Below are positions 10,110-20,114 of a DNA stretch of 32,061 nt, one piece after another (position 1 is the stretch's first letter; every line of letters starts with the position of its first letter). The stretch comes from an uncultured Bacilli bacterium (GTDB taxonomy: Bacteria; Bacillota_I; Bacilli_A; RF39; UBA660), in NCBI GenBank assembly GCA_947626035.1, contig CANQQR010000010.1:1-32061 (forward strand), written 5' to 3'. The notes beneath the pieces were generated by a model. The model did no database searches. It was not told the DNA's origin and was given only the letters and a program-made list of their open reading frames with translations. Position numbers and translations under genes: made by a program.

Positions 10110-10523
10110 CTACTCCTTAGGTAAATATTTATTTTGGACTCTTTCCATTTCTTCAGTAATTTCTTTTTTATTAAAAGATCTCCTAAAAAAAGGTTTTCTT
10201 GTCTCTCCCCTAGATGAGCCATGCTCTCTTGCAGCCACTATCAAAGGTGCGGGATGTTTCTTTTCTTCATCAAGATAACCAGAAAAATACACTCTCGCAT
10301 TTACAGCATCATCACTAGGCGTTTTATAGATTTTTGTAATATGTAAACATTTTTCTAATCTATCTGTATCACTAAATGACTTCTTCATGTTAACTTTTAC
10401 TCTTTCGCAAACTTTTTTAGCAGCAGAATTTGTCATTTCACTCATCATTTTAAATGTACTTTTATTGAGTTCCTCCAATTCTTTAATCAAATTATTAGGT
10501 AGTTGAGATTGAAACCTAGCCAT
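10110..10523 (-). CDS. HK97 gp10-like protein
   Basis: 137 aa, position and 'PFFRRSFNKKEI' C-terminal pattern. Confidence 0.65.
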   Translation of the reverse strand: MARFQSQLPNNLIKELEELNKSTFKMMSEMTNSAAKKVCERVKVNMKKSFSDTDRLEKCLHITKIYKTPSDDAVNARVYFSGYLDEEKKHPAPLIVAAREHGSSRGETRKPFFRRSFNKKEITEEMERVQNKYLPKE

Positions 10524-10858
10524 TATTTAGTTACTTCCTTTGCTTGAATTTCTAACTCAACATTTTCTTCATTTATATTATTTAAATATTCAATAGTATA
10601 AATTTTTTCATTGTACCTAATAAACATATCTCTAGTAATAGTTGTTAATGGAAATCTGATTGTGAAATTAGTATATGCTTTTTCAAAGTCACTATCGTTA
10701 ATAATTAAAGTCATACCCTTAGTTGTTTTTACTTTAGCATATGTAGTTAATATTTCCTGTTCTTGTTTTGTTTTAAATCCATCTGTATCTTTCGTTATTT
10801 TTCCTTTAAAAATTGTTATTTTTTTATTATATTTTCCTGGATTAATAACTTTGCTCAT
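10523..10858 (-). CDS. Head-tail adaptor/head closure protein
   Basis: 'NPGKYNKKITIFK...TKQEQEILTTYAKVKTTKG' typical of phage head-tail joining proteins. Confidence 0.75.
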   Translation of the reverse strand: MSKVINPGKYNKKITIFKGKITKDTDGFKTKQEQEILTTYAKVKTTKGMTLIINDSDFEKAYTNFTIRFPLTTITRDMFIRYNEKIYTIEYLNNINEENVELEIQAKEVTK

Positions 10859-11160
10859 AATAAATTTTTCCTATGTCTTCCTAAAATAGTATCAATAACT
10901 TTATTTACATTGGATTCTTCAACATAAAAACTACGATGATCATACATATCTTGACATAAAACATAAACAGCTATTATTAAATCTTCATGTTTGTCTAATT
11001 CCTCCTCTTTCAAAGCAGTCTCGTCTATAATATATTTTTTAGCAACTTTTAAATATGTAGATAACTCATACTGTATTTGAGGATTTATTTCACTAATTCT
11101 CAAATAATTAGCAATTTCTTTATAAGTTATCTCACTTACTTTAGTTATTTCTTTTTCCAT
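10855..11160 (-). CDS. Head-tail connector (gp6-like)
   Basis: 101 aa with 'YLRI...LKVAKKYIIDETAL...VLCQDMYDHR' pattern of gp6-like connectors. Confidence 0.7.
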   Translation of the reverse strand: MEKEITKVSEITYKEIANYLRISEINPQIQYELSTYLKVAKKYIIDETALKEEELDKHEDLIIAVYVLCQDMYDHRSFYVEESNVNKVIDTILGRHRKNLL

Positions 11161-11181
11161 TTCTTTACCTCCAAAGGTAAA

Positions 11182-11508
11182 TTATTCAGTAATTTCATCT
11201 GACGTATCATTAGATTCATCTACTGGTTTTGAGTCATTATCTTCTGTTTTAGAAGATTCATCTACTAATTCTTTATAAGCTTCTATTTCTTCTTTAAGTC
11301 TAGTATTTTCCTCAGTTAATTTTTCAATAGTTTCATTAGCTTCATTTAAAGAATTTTCTAATGCTTTATTAGAATTTATTTTATATTCTTTAATTAATTT
11401 TGATTTAATTAAACTATTGGCCAAAGCAAGATTAGGGATTTCCCTAACCTCGCCTTGAGTCATAGAAATAATGCCACTAAAAGTTCTCAATGCAACATAC
11501 ATGAACAA
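11182..11508 (-). CDS. Hypothetical small head-region protein
   Basis: 108 aa ORF in the head operon, coiled-coil/acidic C-terminus. Confidence 0.5.
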   Translation of the reverse strand: MFMYVALRTFSGIISMTQGEVREIPNLALANSLIKSKLIKEYKINSNKALENSLNEANETIEKLTEENTRLKEEIEAYKELVDESSKTEDNDSKPVDESNDTSDEITE

Positions 11509-11512
11509 CCAC

Positions 11513-12646
11513 CTACTCTCCAGCTGGTGTTGCTACAACAACAATTTTTTCAGGATTTTCTACTTTTTCATCAACTTCAGAATAACCGCATACACCTATA
11601 GCATGTTGAGTTGCATATTTTTCTTTTAATACAGTTATTTCTAATTCTTCTGGAAAATGTATTGCTAAACCACTAAAATCGCCATAGTAAATAACATTTT
11701 TAGAATCTTCTCCAAGTTTCGCAACATTAGCACTAGTAAATACAGGTTTACCTAATAATTCATAATTCCATTTTTCATTAAATACCCTATTTAAAAGATA
11801 GTTTCCATCATTATCTTTTAATTTTCTAATAGCCTTTCTAGTTTCCTTGTTCATAATCCAACAAGCGTCAATTTGATAAATATCTGGTACTTGTTCTTGT
11901 ACATCTATTAATTCATCAGATGTAATAGCAGCATTATTAGACAATTCAAATTTCATATTTTCGTAATCTTCTGATTTACCAATACCTAAAATTTTGCTAT
12001 CTGTACCATTTAAGCCCTCTTTTTCAAAGAAAACTTTAAATTTAAGTGCCATTCTATCAATTACATATTGTACTAAATCAAAATCACTATTTTTTAGTAA
12101 AGATTTAGAAACTTTTGCTAGTGATCCAGTTAAAAAGCCTTTTAACTCTATAGCAGAAAATTTATTAGATTTTTCTACTAATTCACTAAATTCTTCTGCA
12201 TAATCACAAGAAATATCATCAGATGAAGCATCTACTTTTGGAATAATAATATTTCCCTTTGCAGTATATCTAGTTGCTCTTGCAACTAAAGGAGATATTT
12301 CTGTTACTTTGTCTATTATTTTTTTAACTATAGTGCTACCAATTAAAACACCATTATCGCCCTTTGTCATTTGTGTTGCATTATTGTAATCTCTAATAAT
12401 GTTAGCAAAATCATGAATTTCTTTTTCTTCTTTTGTCATGTTATCTTGTTTTATTTCTTTCTTTTCCATCATGTTTACTTTTTCTTCCATTTCAATAGTA
12501 GCTTCTACATTTGATATATCTTCCATAATGTTATCAAATTCCTCCTTTTCCTCTTTTGTTACTGCCCTTTTTTGAGCCTTAGCAGCATTTAAAATATTTT
12601 CAGCTCTGTCTTTCAAATCGTTTAGTTTTTCATTTAATTCTTTCAT
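11513..12646 (-). CDS. HK97-type major capsid protein
   Basis: N-terminal coiled-coil delta region, then 'SPLVARATRYTAKGNIIIPKVD' and 'CWIMNKETRKAIRKLKDNDGNYLLN...LLGKPVF'. Confidence 0.92.
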   Translation of the reverse strand: MKELNEKLNDLKDRAENILNAAKAQKRAVTKEEKEEFDNIMEDISNVEATIEMEEKVNMMEKKEIKQDNMTKEEKEIHDFANIIRDYNNATQMTKGDNGVLIGSTIVKKIIDKVTEISPLVARATRYTAKGNIIIPKVDASSDDISCDYAEEFSELVEKSNKFSAIELKGFLTGSLAKVSKSLLKNSDFDLVQYVIDRMALKFKVFFEKEGLNGTDSKILGIGKSEDYENMKFELSNNAAITSDELIDVQEQVPDIYQIDACWIMNKETRKAIRKLKDNDGNYLLNRVFNEKWNYELLGKPVFTSANVAKLGEDSKNVIYYGDFSGLAIHFPEELEITVLKEKYATQHAIGVCGYSEVDEKVENPEKIVVVATPAGE

Positions 12647-13401
12647 TATTTCTTTCCTCCTATTTCCTTTAATTTATTTTCAAAATACTCATACTCTATT
12701 TTCTTTTCATCAAAAGCAACATTAGTAATGAGTTCATTTGTTTTGGTTTCCAAATTTTTTGGAATATTCTTATAATGCTTAAATATCTTTTCATCAACGC
12801 AAGCAGTATTAGCTTTAGCTTCTTTAATCAAATTAACATTAAAAAGATTATCTACTTCTTCCGCAGATAACCAGCTTTCAGCATCAATAAGATTTTTAAT
12901 AGTCTCACGATCACATTTAGTTTTCTTTTCATACAGTGGTAACATCACATTATCTTCTATTGAATTTAATGTATCAATTTCTTTTTGCATATCTTTTGCA
13001 TTTCCAAACGCAAGACTCATTGGCTTATGAATCATCAACATTGAGTTTGAATATACGTTTATTTCATCAGCCACCATTATTAAAAATGAAGCAGCACTTG
13101 CAGCTAATCCATCAATAAATGCCTTTATATAAATATTTTTAGTTGTTTGTAATCTTTGTAGCATTGAACACATTGTTGATGCAGCAAAAACAGAACCACC
13201 TGGACTATTAACATAAATATTCAAAGTGCTATGACTTGGTAAAGTATCTAATAAAGATTTAAAATCCTTCAAGTCTACATCTTGTTCAGATGGATACCAA
13301 TCATCATTCTTATCATTTGAGATTGCACCATAAATATATAAATCAGTACTTTCATCAGTTTGATTTTTAAACTCATAAAACTTATTCTTCATTCTTATCA
13401 C
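12646..13401 (-). CDS. ClpP-like prohead protease
   Basis: 'IYVNSPGGSVFAASTM', 'AASAASFLIMVADEI...MLMIHKP'. Confidence 0.92.
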   Translation of the reverse strand: MIRMKNKFYEFKNQTDESTDLYIYGAISNDKNDDWYPSEQDVDLKDFKSLLDTLPSHSTLNIYVNSPGGSVFAASTMCSMLQRLQTTKNIYIKAFIDGLAASAASFLIMVADEINVYSNSMLMIHKPMSLAFGNAKDMQKEIDTLNSIEDNVMLPLYEKKTKCDRETIKNLIDAESWLSAEEVDNLFNVNLIKEAKANTACVDEKIFKHYKNIPKNLETKTNELITNVAFDEKKIEYEYFENKLKEIGGKK

Positions 13402-14614
13402 CTCCTTTAATTAATTTTTTACTTGAATCAGTATTAGGCGTGTAATATTCTTTAGTCTTTATATCATAGATAACATTACCTAAATTCATAGCAATTACAT
13501 CTAAGCCCTCTATTTCATCATAATTTTCTAAATAACGTATCTCATTTAATGTAATCCATCCTGTTTCTTTAGCAATTTTATATGCTTCAAATCTTTCTTT
13601 CAAAGTACCCTTTAATATTTCTTTTAAGTCAAAAGAAAAGAAGAAATCCTTTTTCTCCGTTTCTAATAATAAATCCCTATTTAATGAACACTCAATTTCA
13701 CTTATAATAGGTAATATTGCTTCTTTAAGTGTTCCGTCATAATCATCCTTTATATGAAAAATATTATCTATTTCAGCATTTAAGTCTTTTCTACTTTCAT
13801 TTAACTGCATTTCGGTACTAGAATTAGAACATTCTTTAAAATCAATACCTTTATTTAAAACAACAGCATTTTCTTCATTATCACTTGAATATAATTTTTT
13901 CCAAGCATCTTTCAGTTCCTTTATAGCCTCTTCTGATAACTTATTTTCCGATTTTAAAAAACCTCTTTTATTCCCGCCCATTTTTAATTGCTTATACTGA
14001 TAAACTAAACTTGCAAATGCTGTTTCAATTGCCTTAGATACTTGACTTGTTACGCCTACACCATCAGCACCATTCTTTGTATTTCTCAAGAATTTTAAGA
14101 AATCATAGCTATGATAAGTTTTATCATTTACCAATATGTCATAATTTTTATTAATAGGATCTTTATTCATCGAAATTTGTACTTTATCATCTTCCACATA
14201 ATGAATCGATACAACTTTATTCCTGTTTTTTTTAATATAAGCATAGCCACCTTTACCTAACAAATAGTCTTCAATAATAGCACGCTTAAATTGAACACCA
14301 GTTAAAGTATCTTTAGTATCATCATTAAGTAGTCTTACCCTATCATCATCAACTTCTGTAACTTTTCGTTTTTTTGTTTCCTTATTAAATTCTTCTTTAT
14401 AAAGCTTTATCGGAATCATAGCAATAGTTCCAGTTATAAAATCAACAGCACTAGAAACTTTCGGAAGTGATAATGCTTTTTTTCTGTCAATTTCTTCTCC
14501 ATTTATTAATGCACTAAGCAATATGTCATCAACAGAATCAAGAGATATATAATTTTTAAAATTTAACTTTCTTTTTATAAAATCAAAAATTTTCACATTG
14601 TTTCCACCTCGCAT
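13382..14614 (-). CDS. Phage portal protein
   Basis: 410 aa HK97-type portal between terminase and protease. Confidence 0.9.
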   Translation of the reverse strand: MRGGNNVKIFDFIKRKLNFKNYISLDSVDDILLSALINGEEIDRKKALSLPKVSSAVDFITGTIAMIPIKLYKEEFNKETKKRKVTEVDDDRVRLLNDDTKDTLTGVQFKRAIIEDYLLGKGGYAYIKKNRNKVVSIHYVEDDKVQISMNKDPINKNYDILVNDKTYHSYDFLKFLRNTKNGADGVGVTSQVSKAIETAFASLVYQYKQLKMGGNKRGFLKSENKLSEEAIKELKDAWKKLYSSDNEENAVVLNKGIDFKECSNSSTEMQLNESRKDLNAEIDNIFHIKDDYDGTLKEAILPIISEIECSLNRDLLLETEKKDFFFSFDLKEILKGTLKERFEAYKIAKETGWITLNEIRYLENYDEIEGLDVIAMNLGNVIYDIKTKEYYTPNTDSSKKLIKGGDKNEE

Positions 14615-14675
14615 TTTAAAAATAAAAAAACAAACAAAAAATTAATTATCTTGTCTGTTTAATTCTTTACATTTT

Positions 14676-14714
14676 ACATTATATCAAACATAAAGTGTCA
14701 CAAGTGTCAAAGTT
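14676..14714 (-). promoter_or_regulatory. Candidate late promoter/regulatory element, copy 1
   Basis: Minus AACTTTGACACTTGTGACACTTTATGTTTGATATAATGT, upstream of the portal gene; 37/39 identical to 17507-17545. Confidence 0.6.
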
Positions 14715-16446
14715 ATATTATTTGAACAAAAAAGTCGCCATTTTCTAAATATTTTTCTTGTTGAAGCAAATAAACAGCATTTAATAAAGAAAATACCATA
14801 TCAACTTTACCATTAGATTTCTTTTTATGTATATATCTGTTCATATTTGTATCGTAAACACATTTAGCATTTTGAAAATTGATTTCCAAAAGTTTATTAC
14901 TTTCATATTTGAATTTTCCATCCATTATTTTTTCATACAATAACTTGGTTGGCTGATGTAAAGTATCTGAGTGTTGTCTAATTTGTACTGTAGTGTATTT
15001 GGAATCCCATTTTTGAGCAGAAGACATACAATTAAATCTATCATAACCAATACCCATAACAACTACATCATATTTTTCTTCAATATTAAACACAAATTCT
15101 TCTATAACACCGTAATCAACAATCTTATCGCCACACGCAATACATTTCATTGCATTAATAAAATCATAATAATTTATTTTTTCTACCTGATTCTTTTCTT
15201 CTATTCTACCAGCTGGAATAAAATCTATAGCTTCCGCTAAAATAGTACCATCATCATCCGCTACCATACCAACAGCACAATTATCATTTGAAATAGCAAG
15301 ATCCACACCTAAAAAAACTTCTCTTCCAGACCAATCAATTTTATCAACTCTACATTTTTGAACTTCACTTACGTCAATAAAACTTTCTGTTCCAGCTCCT
15401 TGATAAATAATATTACAGTGTTTTGTTAAAAAATTTTCTCTTAACCTTTCACGATCTATTGCATTTTGCCTTTTAGATAATAAATCCTTATAGACTTCTT
15501 CTATTTCAATAGCTAATGGATTAGATTGTAATATTACATTATCATCCGTAGCCCAATTTTTAGTTTCGTTTGGCTCATATAACAAAGCAAACACAGTCTC
15601 ATCGGTTTTTATATCATCTAATATCTTCTTTGCGTTATTTACTTCATCTTCCATAGGATTATCTATTGTCGGGTATTTTGTGCTTATTATAAATCCTAAT
15701 TTATTAATAACTAACAATTGACCTGACCTCATAGCTTCAATTGCGTAAGATGTAGGTAATGCCCCGACTTCATCTGCAATAAAAACATTAGGCTCTTTTC
15801 CATCCATCCTATTAGTTGAATAATTAAGAGGGTAATAAGTGATATCAGTTAAAACATTTAATATTCTATCTCTTAATATTTTAAACTCATCTTCCTCAAA
15901 TACATCAATATTTGCTTTAATAAGAGATTCAAGAGCAAGTTTTATTTCTTTTGCTAAAGCTCCATCTGGAGCAATAGAAAAGAACCTAGAAAATTTAGGT
16001 TCCAAATAAAATAATAACAAAACTAAATATGCAACTATAAAAGTTTTACCATTCTTTCTAGCTATTTCCAAAATTACAGTTTGATATTTTCTTCTTCTGT
16101 TATCTTCTCTATAAACTGTACATAAACTACCAACTGTCAACAACCACTGATAGCCTGCTAAAGCTTCATAAATACTTTTACCTGTTTTAGGACCTCTAGC
16201 CATTTTTAATATTTTACTTATTTTATCTATTTTAGAAACAAGCTTTTCATTTATACAATATTCACTACTTTTTCCATTAGCAATAACTAAAAATTTTTGA
16301 CATTGTTTTTTTACATATTTAGGAGATAACAATTGTTTTTCTCCGTTTAAATCATAATAGTAATCAGGTAGCTCTAATCTATCATTTACCACTGCTTTAG
16401 CATACTTATAACTTGGATGTTCTTTAATCATATTAATCATCTTCAC
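14713..16446 (-). CDS. terL: Terminase large subunit
   Basis: 577 aa; 'VILEIARKNGKTFIVAYLVLLLF' Walker A-like region, 'VFIADEVGALPTS' Walker B, nuclease 'FLGVDLAISND'. Confidence 0.92.
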   Translation of the reverse strand: MKMINMIKEHPSYKYAKAVVNDRLELPDYYYDLNGEKQLLSPKYVKKQCQKFLVIANGKSSEYCINEKLVSKIDKISKILKMARGPKTGKSIYEALAGYQWLLTVGSLCTVYREDNRRRKYQTVILEIARKNGKTFIVAYLVLLLFYLEPKFSRFFSIAPDGALAKEIKLALESLIKANIDVFEEDEFKILRDRILNVLTDITYYPLNYSTNRMDGKEPNVFIADEVGALPTSYAIEAMRSGQLLVINKLGFIISTKYPTIDNPMEDEVNNAKKILDDIKTDETVFALLYEPNETKNWATDDNVILQSNPLAIEIEEVYKDLLSKRQNAIDRERLRENFLTKHCNIIYQGAGTESFIDVSEVQKCRVDKIDWSGREVFLGVDLAISNDNCAVGMVADDDGTILAEAIDFIPAGRIEEKNQVEKINYYDFINAMKCIACGDKIVDYGVIEEFVFNIEEKYDVVVMGIGYDRFNCMSSAQKWDSKYTTVQIRQHSDTLHQPTKLLYEKIMDGKFKYESNKLLEINFQNAKCVYDTNMNRYIHKKKSNGKVDMVFSLLNAVYLLQQEKYLENGDFFVQII

Positions 16447-16930
16447 CGTTTAAAACTGATAATAAAGTCTTTTTAGGCGCCGGAATCATATTTAAAGAAA
16501 TTTTAGCTCTAGCTTGCGGTGATAACGATAGTTCATTACAACATCTAAAGAAATCTTTTGAGTACATCTCTCTTACTGACTTTAAAGCAGCTATTTTCGA
16601 TACATCTAAACTATCAATTTCCTTTCCATCTGAATTAACTATCTTATTTGCTTTGTTAATTTCCTTTTCAATGCTTTCTAATCTTTCTATAGTTATTGCA
16701 GTTTGGTTTAGTAAGTATGAATCCAGATTACTTAAAATGTCTTTGTTTAAATTATTTAAGATGTCTTTAAAAATTATCTTTTGTCTTTTATTTAAATACT
16801 TGAACGGTTTTAACTCATTATTTTTTCCTCTTAATACTTTTTCATTTTCTTCTCTTGCTTTTCTTTGTTCCTTACTCATTTTCATTGAATTAGTTTCAAT
16901 AGCTTTTGCTGGTCTTGACATTTTTTCCAC
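16433..16930 (-). CDS. terS: Terminase small subunit (P27 family)
   Basis: 'MSRPAKAIE...LSPQARAKISLN' signature, immediately upstream of terL. Confidence 0.85.
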   Translation of the reverse strand: MEKMSRPAKAIETNSMKMSKEQRKAREENEKVLRGKNNELKPFKYLNKRQKIIFKDILNNLNKDILSNLDSYLLNQTAITIERLESIEKEINKANKIVNSDGKEIDSLDVSKIAALKSVREMYSKDFFRCCNELSLSPQARAKISLNMIPAPKKTLLSVLNGEDD

Positions 16931-17012
16931 CTCAATTCTTACAAAAAACTTTCATTTTAGGCATTTTTCATGTTCAGAGGGGCGCGGTAGGTTTTGAACG
17001 AACAACAAAAAA

Positions 17013-17453
17013 TCAATATTTAATGGTAGGGGGGATTAAGATTTTCTCTACTTCTTGCTTTATTTCAGCTAAATTACAATTAGGATTAGCTAATTTAAAT
17101 AAAATTTCTCTAGGTATAACATTATGTTCAGCAAGTTCATGATGATAACTACACAAAGTTATTAAGTTGGAATCATCTAAACCTCTACTTAGATCTTCCT
17201 CCAGTGGAACAATATGATGAACACCTAACTTATTGAAGTTGTATCTTAATTCTGTATTGTATATATTAGCAAGACAACAACGACATAAATTCAAATCTCT
17301 TTCTCTTATGCTTTTACTCTTTTCATGCCACTTATTTGTTGCTCTAAACTTATCTGCTTCCGTTTTACCTCTTACTTGTTTCTTAACATAACAAGTATGG
17401 TTAAAGTCATGAATTTTACCACATCTAGCACATGTTTTGTACATAAAAATCAC
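17013..17453 (-). CDS. HNH endonuclease (packaging-associated)
   Basis: CARCGKIH...LCRCCLAN...VHHIVPL...LITLCSYHHELAE. Confidence 0.9.
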   Translation of the reverse strand: MIFMYKTCARCGKIHDFNHTCYVKKQVRGKTEADKFRATNKWHEKSKSIRERDLNLCRCCLANIYNTELRYNFNKLGVHHIVPLEEDLSRGLDDSNLITLCSYHHELAEHNVIPREILFKLANPNCNLAEIKQEVEKILIPPTIKY

Positions 17454-17506
17454 TCACTCTAAATAAAAAAAGGACAACTTTTAATTAGTAATCCTTTCCA
17501 ACGTAT

Positions 17507-17545
17507 ACATTATATCAAAAATAGAGTGTCACAAGTGTCAAAGTT
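17507..17545 (-). promoter_or_regulatory. Candidate late promoter/regulatory element, copy 2
   Basis: Minus AACTTTGACACTTGTGACACTCTATTTTTGATATAATGT, upstream of the HNH-terminase genes. Confidence 0.6.
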
Positions 17546-17724
17546 TGCTTTTTTGAATTTTACATAATGACTTAATTCTGTTAAATTCGGGTTTATTAAG
17601 TAGTCGTAAAATCTCTCTCGAGAAATTAAAAGAAATTTTCACAACTTATCCACAATAATTTTTTTGTCAATTTACTTTTTTTCATTATGTTAAATTAACT
17701 GACTTTTTAAAAAAAATTAATTCA

Positions 17725-18351
17725 TTAACCTAAATAAAAACCTTTTCTTCTATTATTTTTAACGTCATCATCCCAACATATATACCTAAGTGTAACTGTT
17801 TCACTTGAATGATTAAGCATTTCCTTTAAGCCAATAAGATCGCCAGTTTGTTCATAATATTGTCTTGCAAAATATTTTCTCAAAGAATGAGCTGCAACTG
17901 GGTAAGAAATTTTTAATTCATTAGCCATTTTTTTAATAATTTGCCATGCTCTTACTCTCGTAATTGGTTTATTTTCGCCGTTTCTACTTTTGAATAAATA
18001 TTCCCCTTTTATTAATTTATTTCTATTAATATAATCTTCGATATCTTTCTTTAATGCTGGATGTAATTCAAAAGATTGTTCTTTACCTGTTTTAAATTCT
18101 CTACAATAAACTCCACCATTAACAAAATTATCTACTTTTAATTGCACTAAATCTTCGATTCTAAATGCTAAATTTCTACCTAAATGCAACAATAAATAAT
18201 TACGATCCCATAAAAATGATTGCTCCTTATTATTGGTATCATCTGCTTCTTGTTTTCTCTTTCTACATATAAGTATCATATTATTTATGTCTTCCTTTTT
18301 AAAAGGTTTTACGGTTTTCCTACCAGATTTATTTCTAAATACACGTGCCAT
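17725..18351 (-). CDS. Short tyrosine recombinase (catalytic domain)
   Basis: 'LAFRIEDLVQLKV', 'HSLRKYFARQYYEQTGDLIGLKEMLNHSSETVTLRYI': R, HxxR, H, Y constellation present. Confidence 0.85.
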   Translation of the reverse strand: MARVFRNKSGRKTVKPFKKEDINNMILICRKRKQEADDTNNKEQSFLWDRNYLLLHLGRNLAFRIEDLVQLKVDNFVNGGVYCREFKTGKEQSFELHPALKKDIEDYINRNKLIKGEYLFKSRNGENKPITRVRAWQIIKKMANELKISYPVAAHSLRKYFARQYYEQTGDLIGLKEMLNHSSETVTLRYICWDDDVKNNRRKGFYLG

Positions 18352-18368
18352 AGAATCACTCCTATTCT

Positions 18369-18500
18369 TTACCTCTTTCCTGTTCCAACTATTACTTTTT
18401 CTTTTGTTATTGTATTTTCACAATAAATATATCTATCTTCTACATAAAACTTTAATATTCCTTGTTCTGCTTCACTTCGTATTTTCACTATATCTATCAT
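18369..18500 (-). CDS. Small hypothetical protein (43 aa)
   Basis: MIDIVKIRSEAEQGILKFYVEDRYIYCENTITKEKVIVGTGKR*; fills the gap between neighbouring ORFs. Confidence 0.45.
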   Translation of the reverse strand: MIDIVKIRSEAEQGILKFYVEDRYIYCENTITKEKVIVGTGKR

Positions 18501-18690
18501 TTTTCTCATACACCTCTATATCTTTTATTACAATTTTAAATTTCCCTATATAACCCTCTCCTACTAAAGCATATTTATTCTTTTCTAAAAATTCAAATAA
18601 GTCATCTATGTTATCAAATACTTTGCTCCAGTCCTCTAATAATTTATTTTTATTATTTTCAATGTCATACTTTTCAAATAGAATTTTCAT
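18472..18690 (-). CDS. Hypothetical early protein
   Basis: 72 aa ORF in early operon. Confidence 0.5.
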   Translation of the reverse strand: MKILFEKYDIENNKNKLLEDWSKVFDNIDDLFEFLEKNKYALVGEGYIGKFKIVIKDIEVYEKNDRYSENTK

Positions 18691-18692
18691 AT

Positions 18693-19061
18693 CTATTCTC
18701 CTATCTTATAACAATTATTTTCAAATTGTTCTTTAGTTAAAATTGTTTCTATTCTTAGTTCATCGTAATATTCATTGACATCTTTGTCGCTATCTTCAAA
18801 TGAATAATAAAAGCGTGATTTATCACAATTGCCATCTTCATCTTCTGCATAGTCTATAGATAATAATTTAGCTCCATTAACATAATCTCCGATTTCAATT
18901 AAATTTTTAATATCATGGTTTGATTTTATTACTTCGGAAAACAAATAATACATATTATTATCAGCATGAAAACCATCGTCACATACTTTTAAGGCTCTAA
19001 CAATTTTTGTACTAGTGTAGTCTATAACACGTACATAATCTCTATCTTTTAAATGTTTCAT
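18693..19061 (-). CDS. Hypothetical early protein
   Basis: 122 aa ORF, tightly packed. Confidence 0.55.
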   Translation of the reverse strand: MKHLKDRDYVRVIDYTSTKIVRALKVCDDGFHADNNMYYLFSEVIKSNHDIKNLIEIGDYVNGAKLLSIDYAEDEDGNCDKSRFYYSFEDSDKDVNEYYDELRIETILTKEQFENNCYKIGE

Positions 19062-19456
19062 AATCCAAGCTCCTCAACGGTATATTTTTCGTTTGACTTC
19101 ATACCTTTATACATCGTACTTAGTTTGAAATAAGGTAAACTGAAATATTCGGGACCTTGCAAATATATAAAAATATATTCTTTGTATATATTAGAACTAT
19201 CATGACATTTACTAATGTATTTAACTCTATTTCTAAAAGGTCTAATAACATCACTTAAATATTTTCTTTCAGCATTATCAAGTATTGATTCTCCTAAAGT
19301 TAATTTTACTTTACTTAATTGTAATTTATCAATAATTTTCATTTCATCTTTAGTTAATTCGGGAACATTAACAAAAAATGTAGCTCCTTTAAATATATCT
19401 TTACCCTCATCATAAGTAATAATTGGTAATATAGTAACTTCTTTTTCTAATTTCAT
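19058..19456 (-). CDS. Hypothetical early protein
   Basis: 132 aa ORF, overlaps neighbour by 4 nt. Confidence 0.55.
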   Translation of the reverse strand: MKLEKEVTILPIITYDEGKDIFKGATFFVNVPELTKDEMKIIDKLQLSKVKLTLGESILDNAERKYLSDVIRPFRNRVKYISKCHDSSNIYKEYIFIYLQGPEYFSLPYFKLSTMYKGMKSNEKYTVEELGL

Positions 19457-19459
19457 TTT

Positions 19460-19822
19460 CTAACACTCTCCTTTCAATTCTTGTAATTTTTCCAAACATT
19501 CACTAGCATATATCTTATTTGCAGGTTTAATATTTAATTTCCCCCAAAGCCACTTTTCAAATTCAATTAAAATTTCACTATCAGTTAATTTATTATTTTG
19601 TTTTAAACGTCCTACACAGTCATTTCTTTTACAACAATATTTCTTTAGTTCTTCGTTTTCCATTTGTAGTTGTTCAACATATTTTAATAAGACTTTAGCA
19701 TTTTCAATATCGATACTATATTCCATAGGCATAACTGTGGCTGTTTTAAAATTAATAGCCGTTTCTAATTCCATAATTGCTTGTTTTACTTCTTCACTCA
19801 TCTTTACCACCTTTATTAACAA
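19460..19822 (-). CDS. Hypothetical early protein
   Basis: 120 aa ORF; likely start at internal Met (MSEEVKQ). Confidence 0.5.
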   Translation of the reverse strand: MLIKVVKMSEEVKQAIMELETAINFKTATVMPMEYSIDIENAKVLLKYVEQLQMENEELKKYCCKRNDCVGRLKQNNKLTDSEILIEFEKWLWGKLNIKPANKIYASECLEKLQELKGEC

Positions 19823-20114
19823 AATCTAGAACTTCTTGATAAACAATATATACTGGTTTCATAATAACATTTGAACTATTTATGATTTGTTTTTTTCTAA
19901 AACTATCTTCATCATAATAATTTGCTTTTATATTTGGTGTTGTTTCTTTTATTTTATCTTCCAAAAAAGAAATAAGTTGTTGTTTTTCTTGTTGCAAATT
20001 TTTAATATAACCATATAAATACCTAGCATTTTCATTATTTATTTCATACCATAATTTATTGTTTTGACACTCTTCTAGTTGTTTAAATACATAATCTTCT
20101 TGTGTTTTATACAT
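19794..20114 (-). CDS. Hypothetical early protein
   Basis: 106 aa ORF. Confidence 0.5.
   Translation of the reverse strand: MYKTQEDYVFKQLEECQNNKLWYEINNENARYLYGYIKNLQQEKQQLISFLEDKIKETTPNIKANYYDEDSFRKKQIINSSNVIMKPVYIVYQEVLDFVNKGGKDE

Noticed and set aside
17013-17453. HNH gene near terminase as a second homing element
   Set aside because: HNH genes next to terS are routine in HK97-type phages and linked to packaging; no split gene here.
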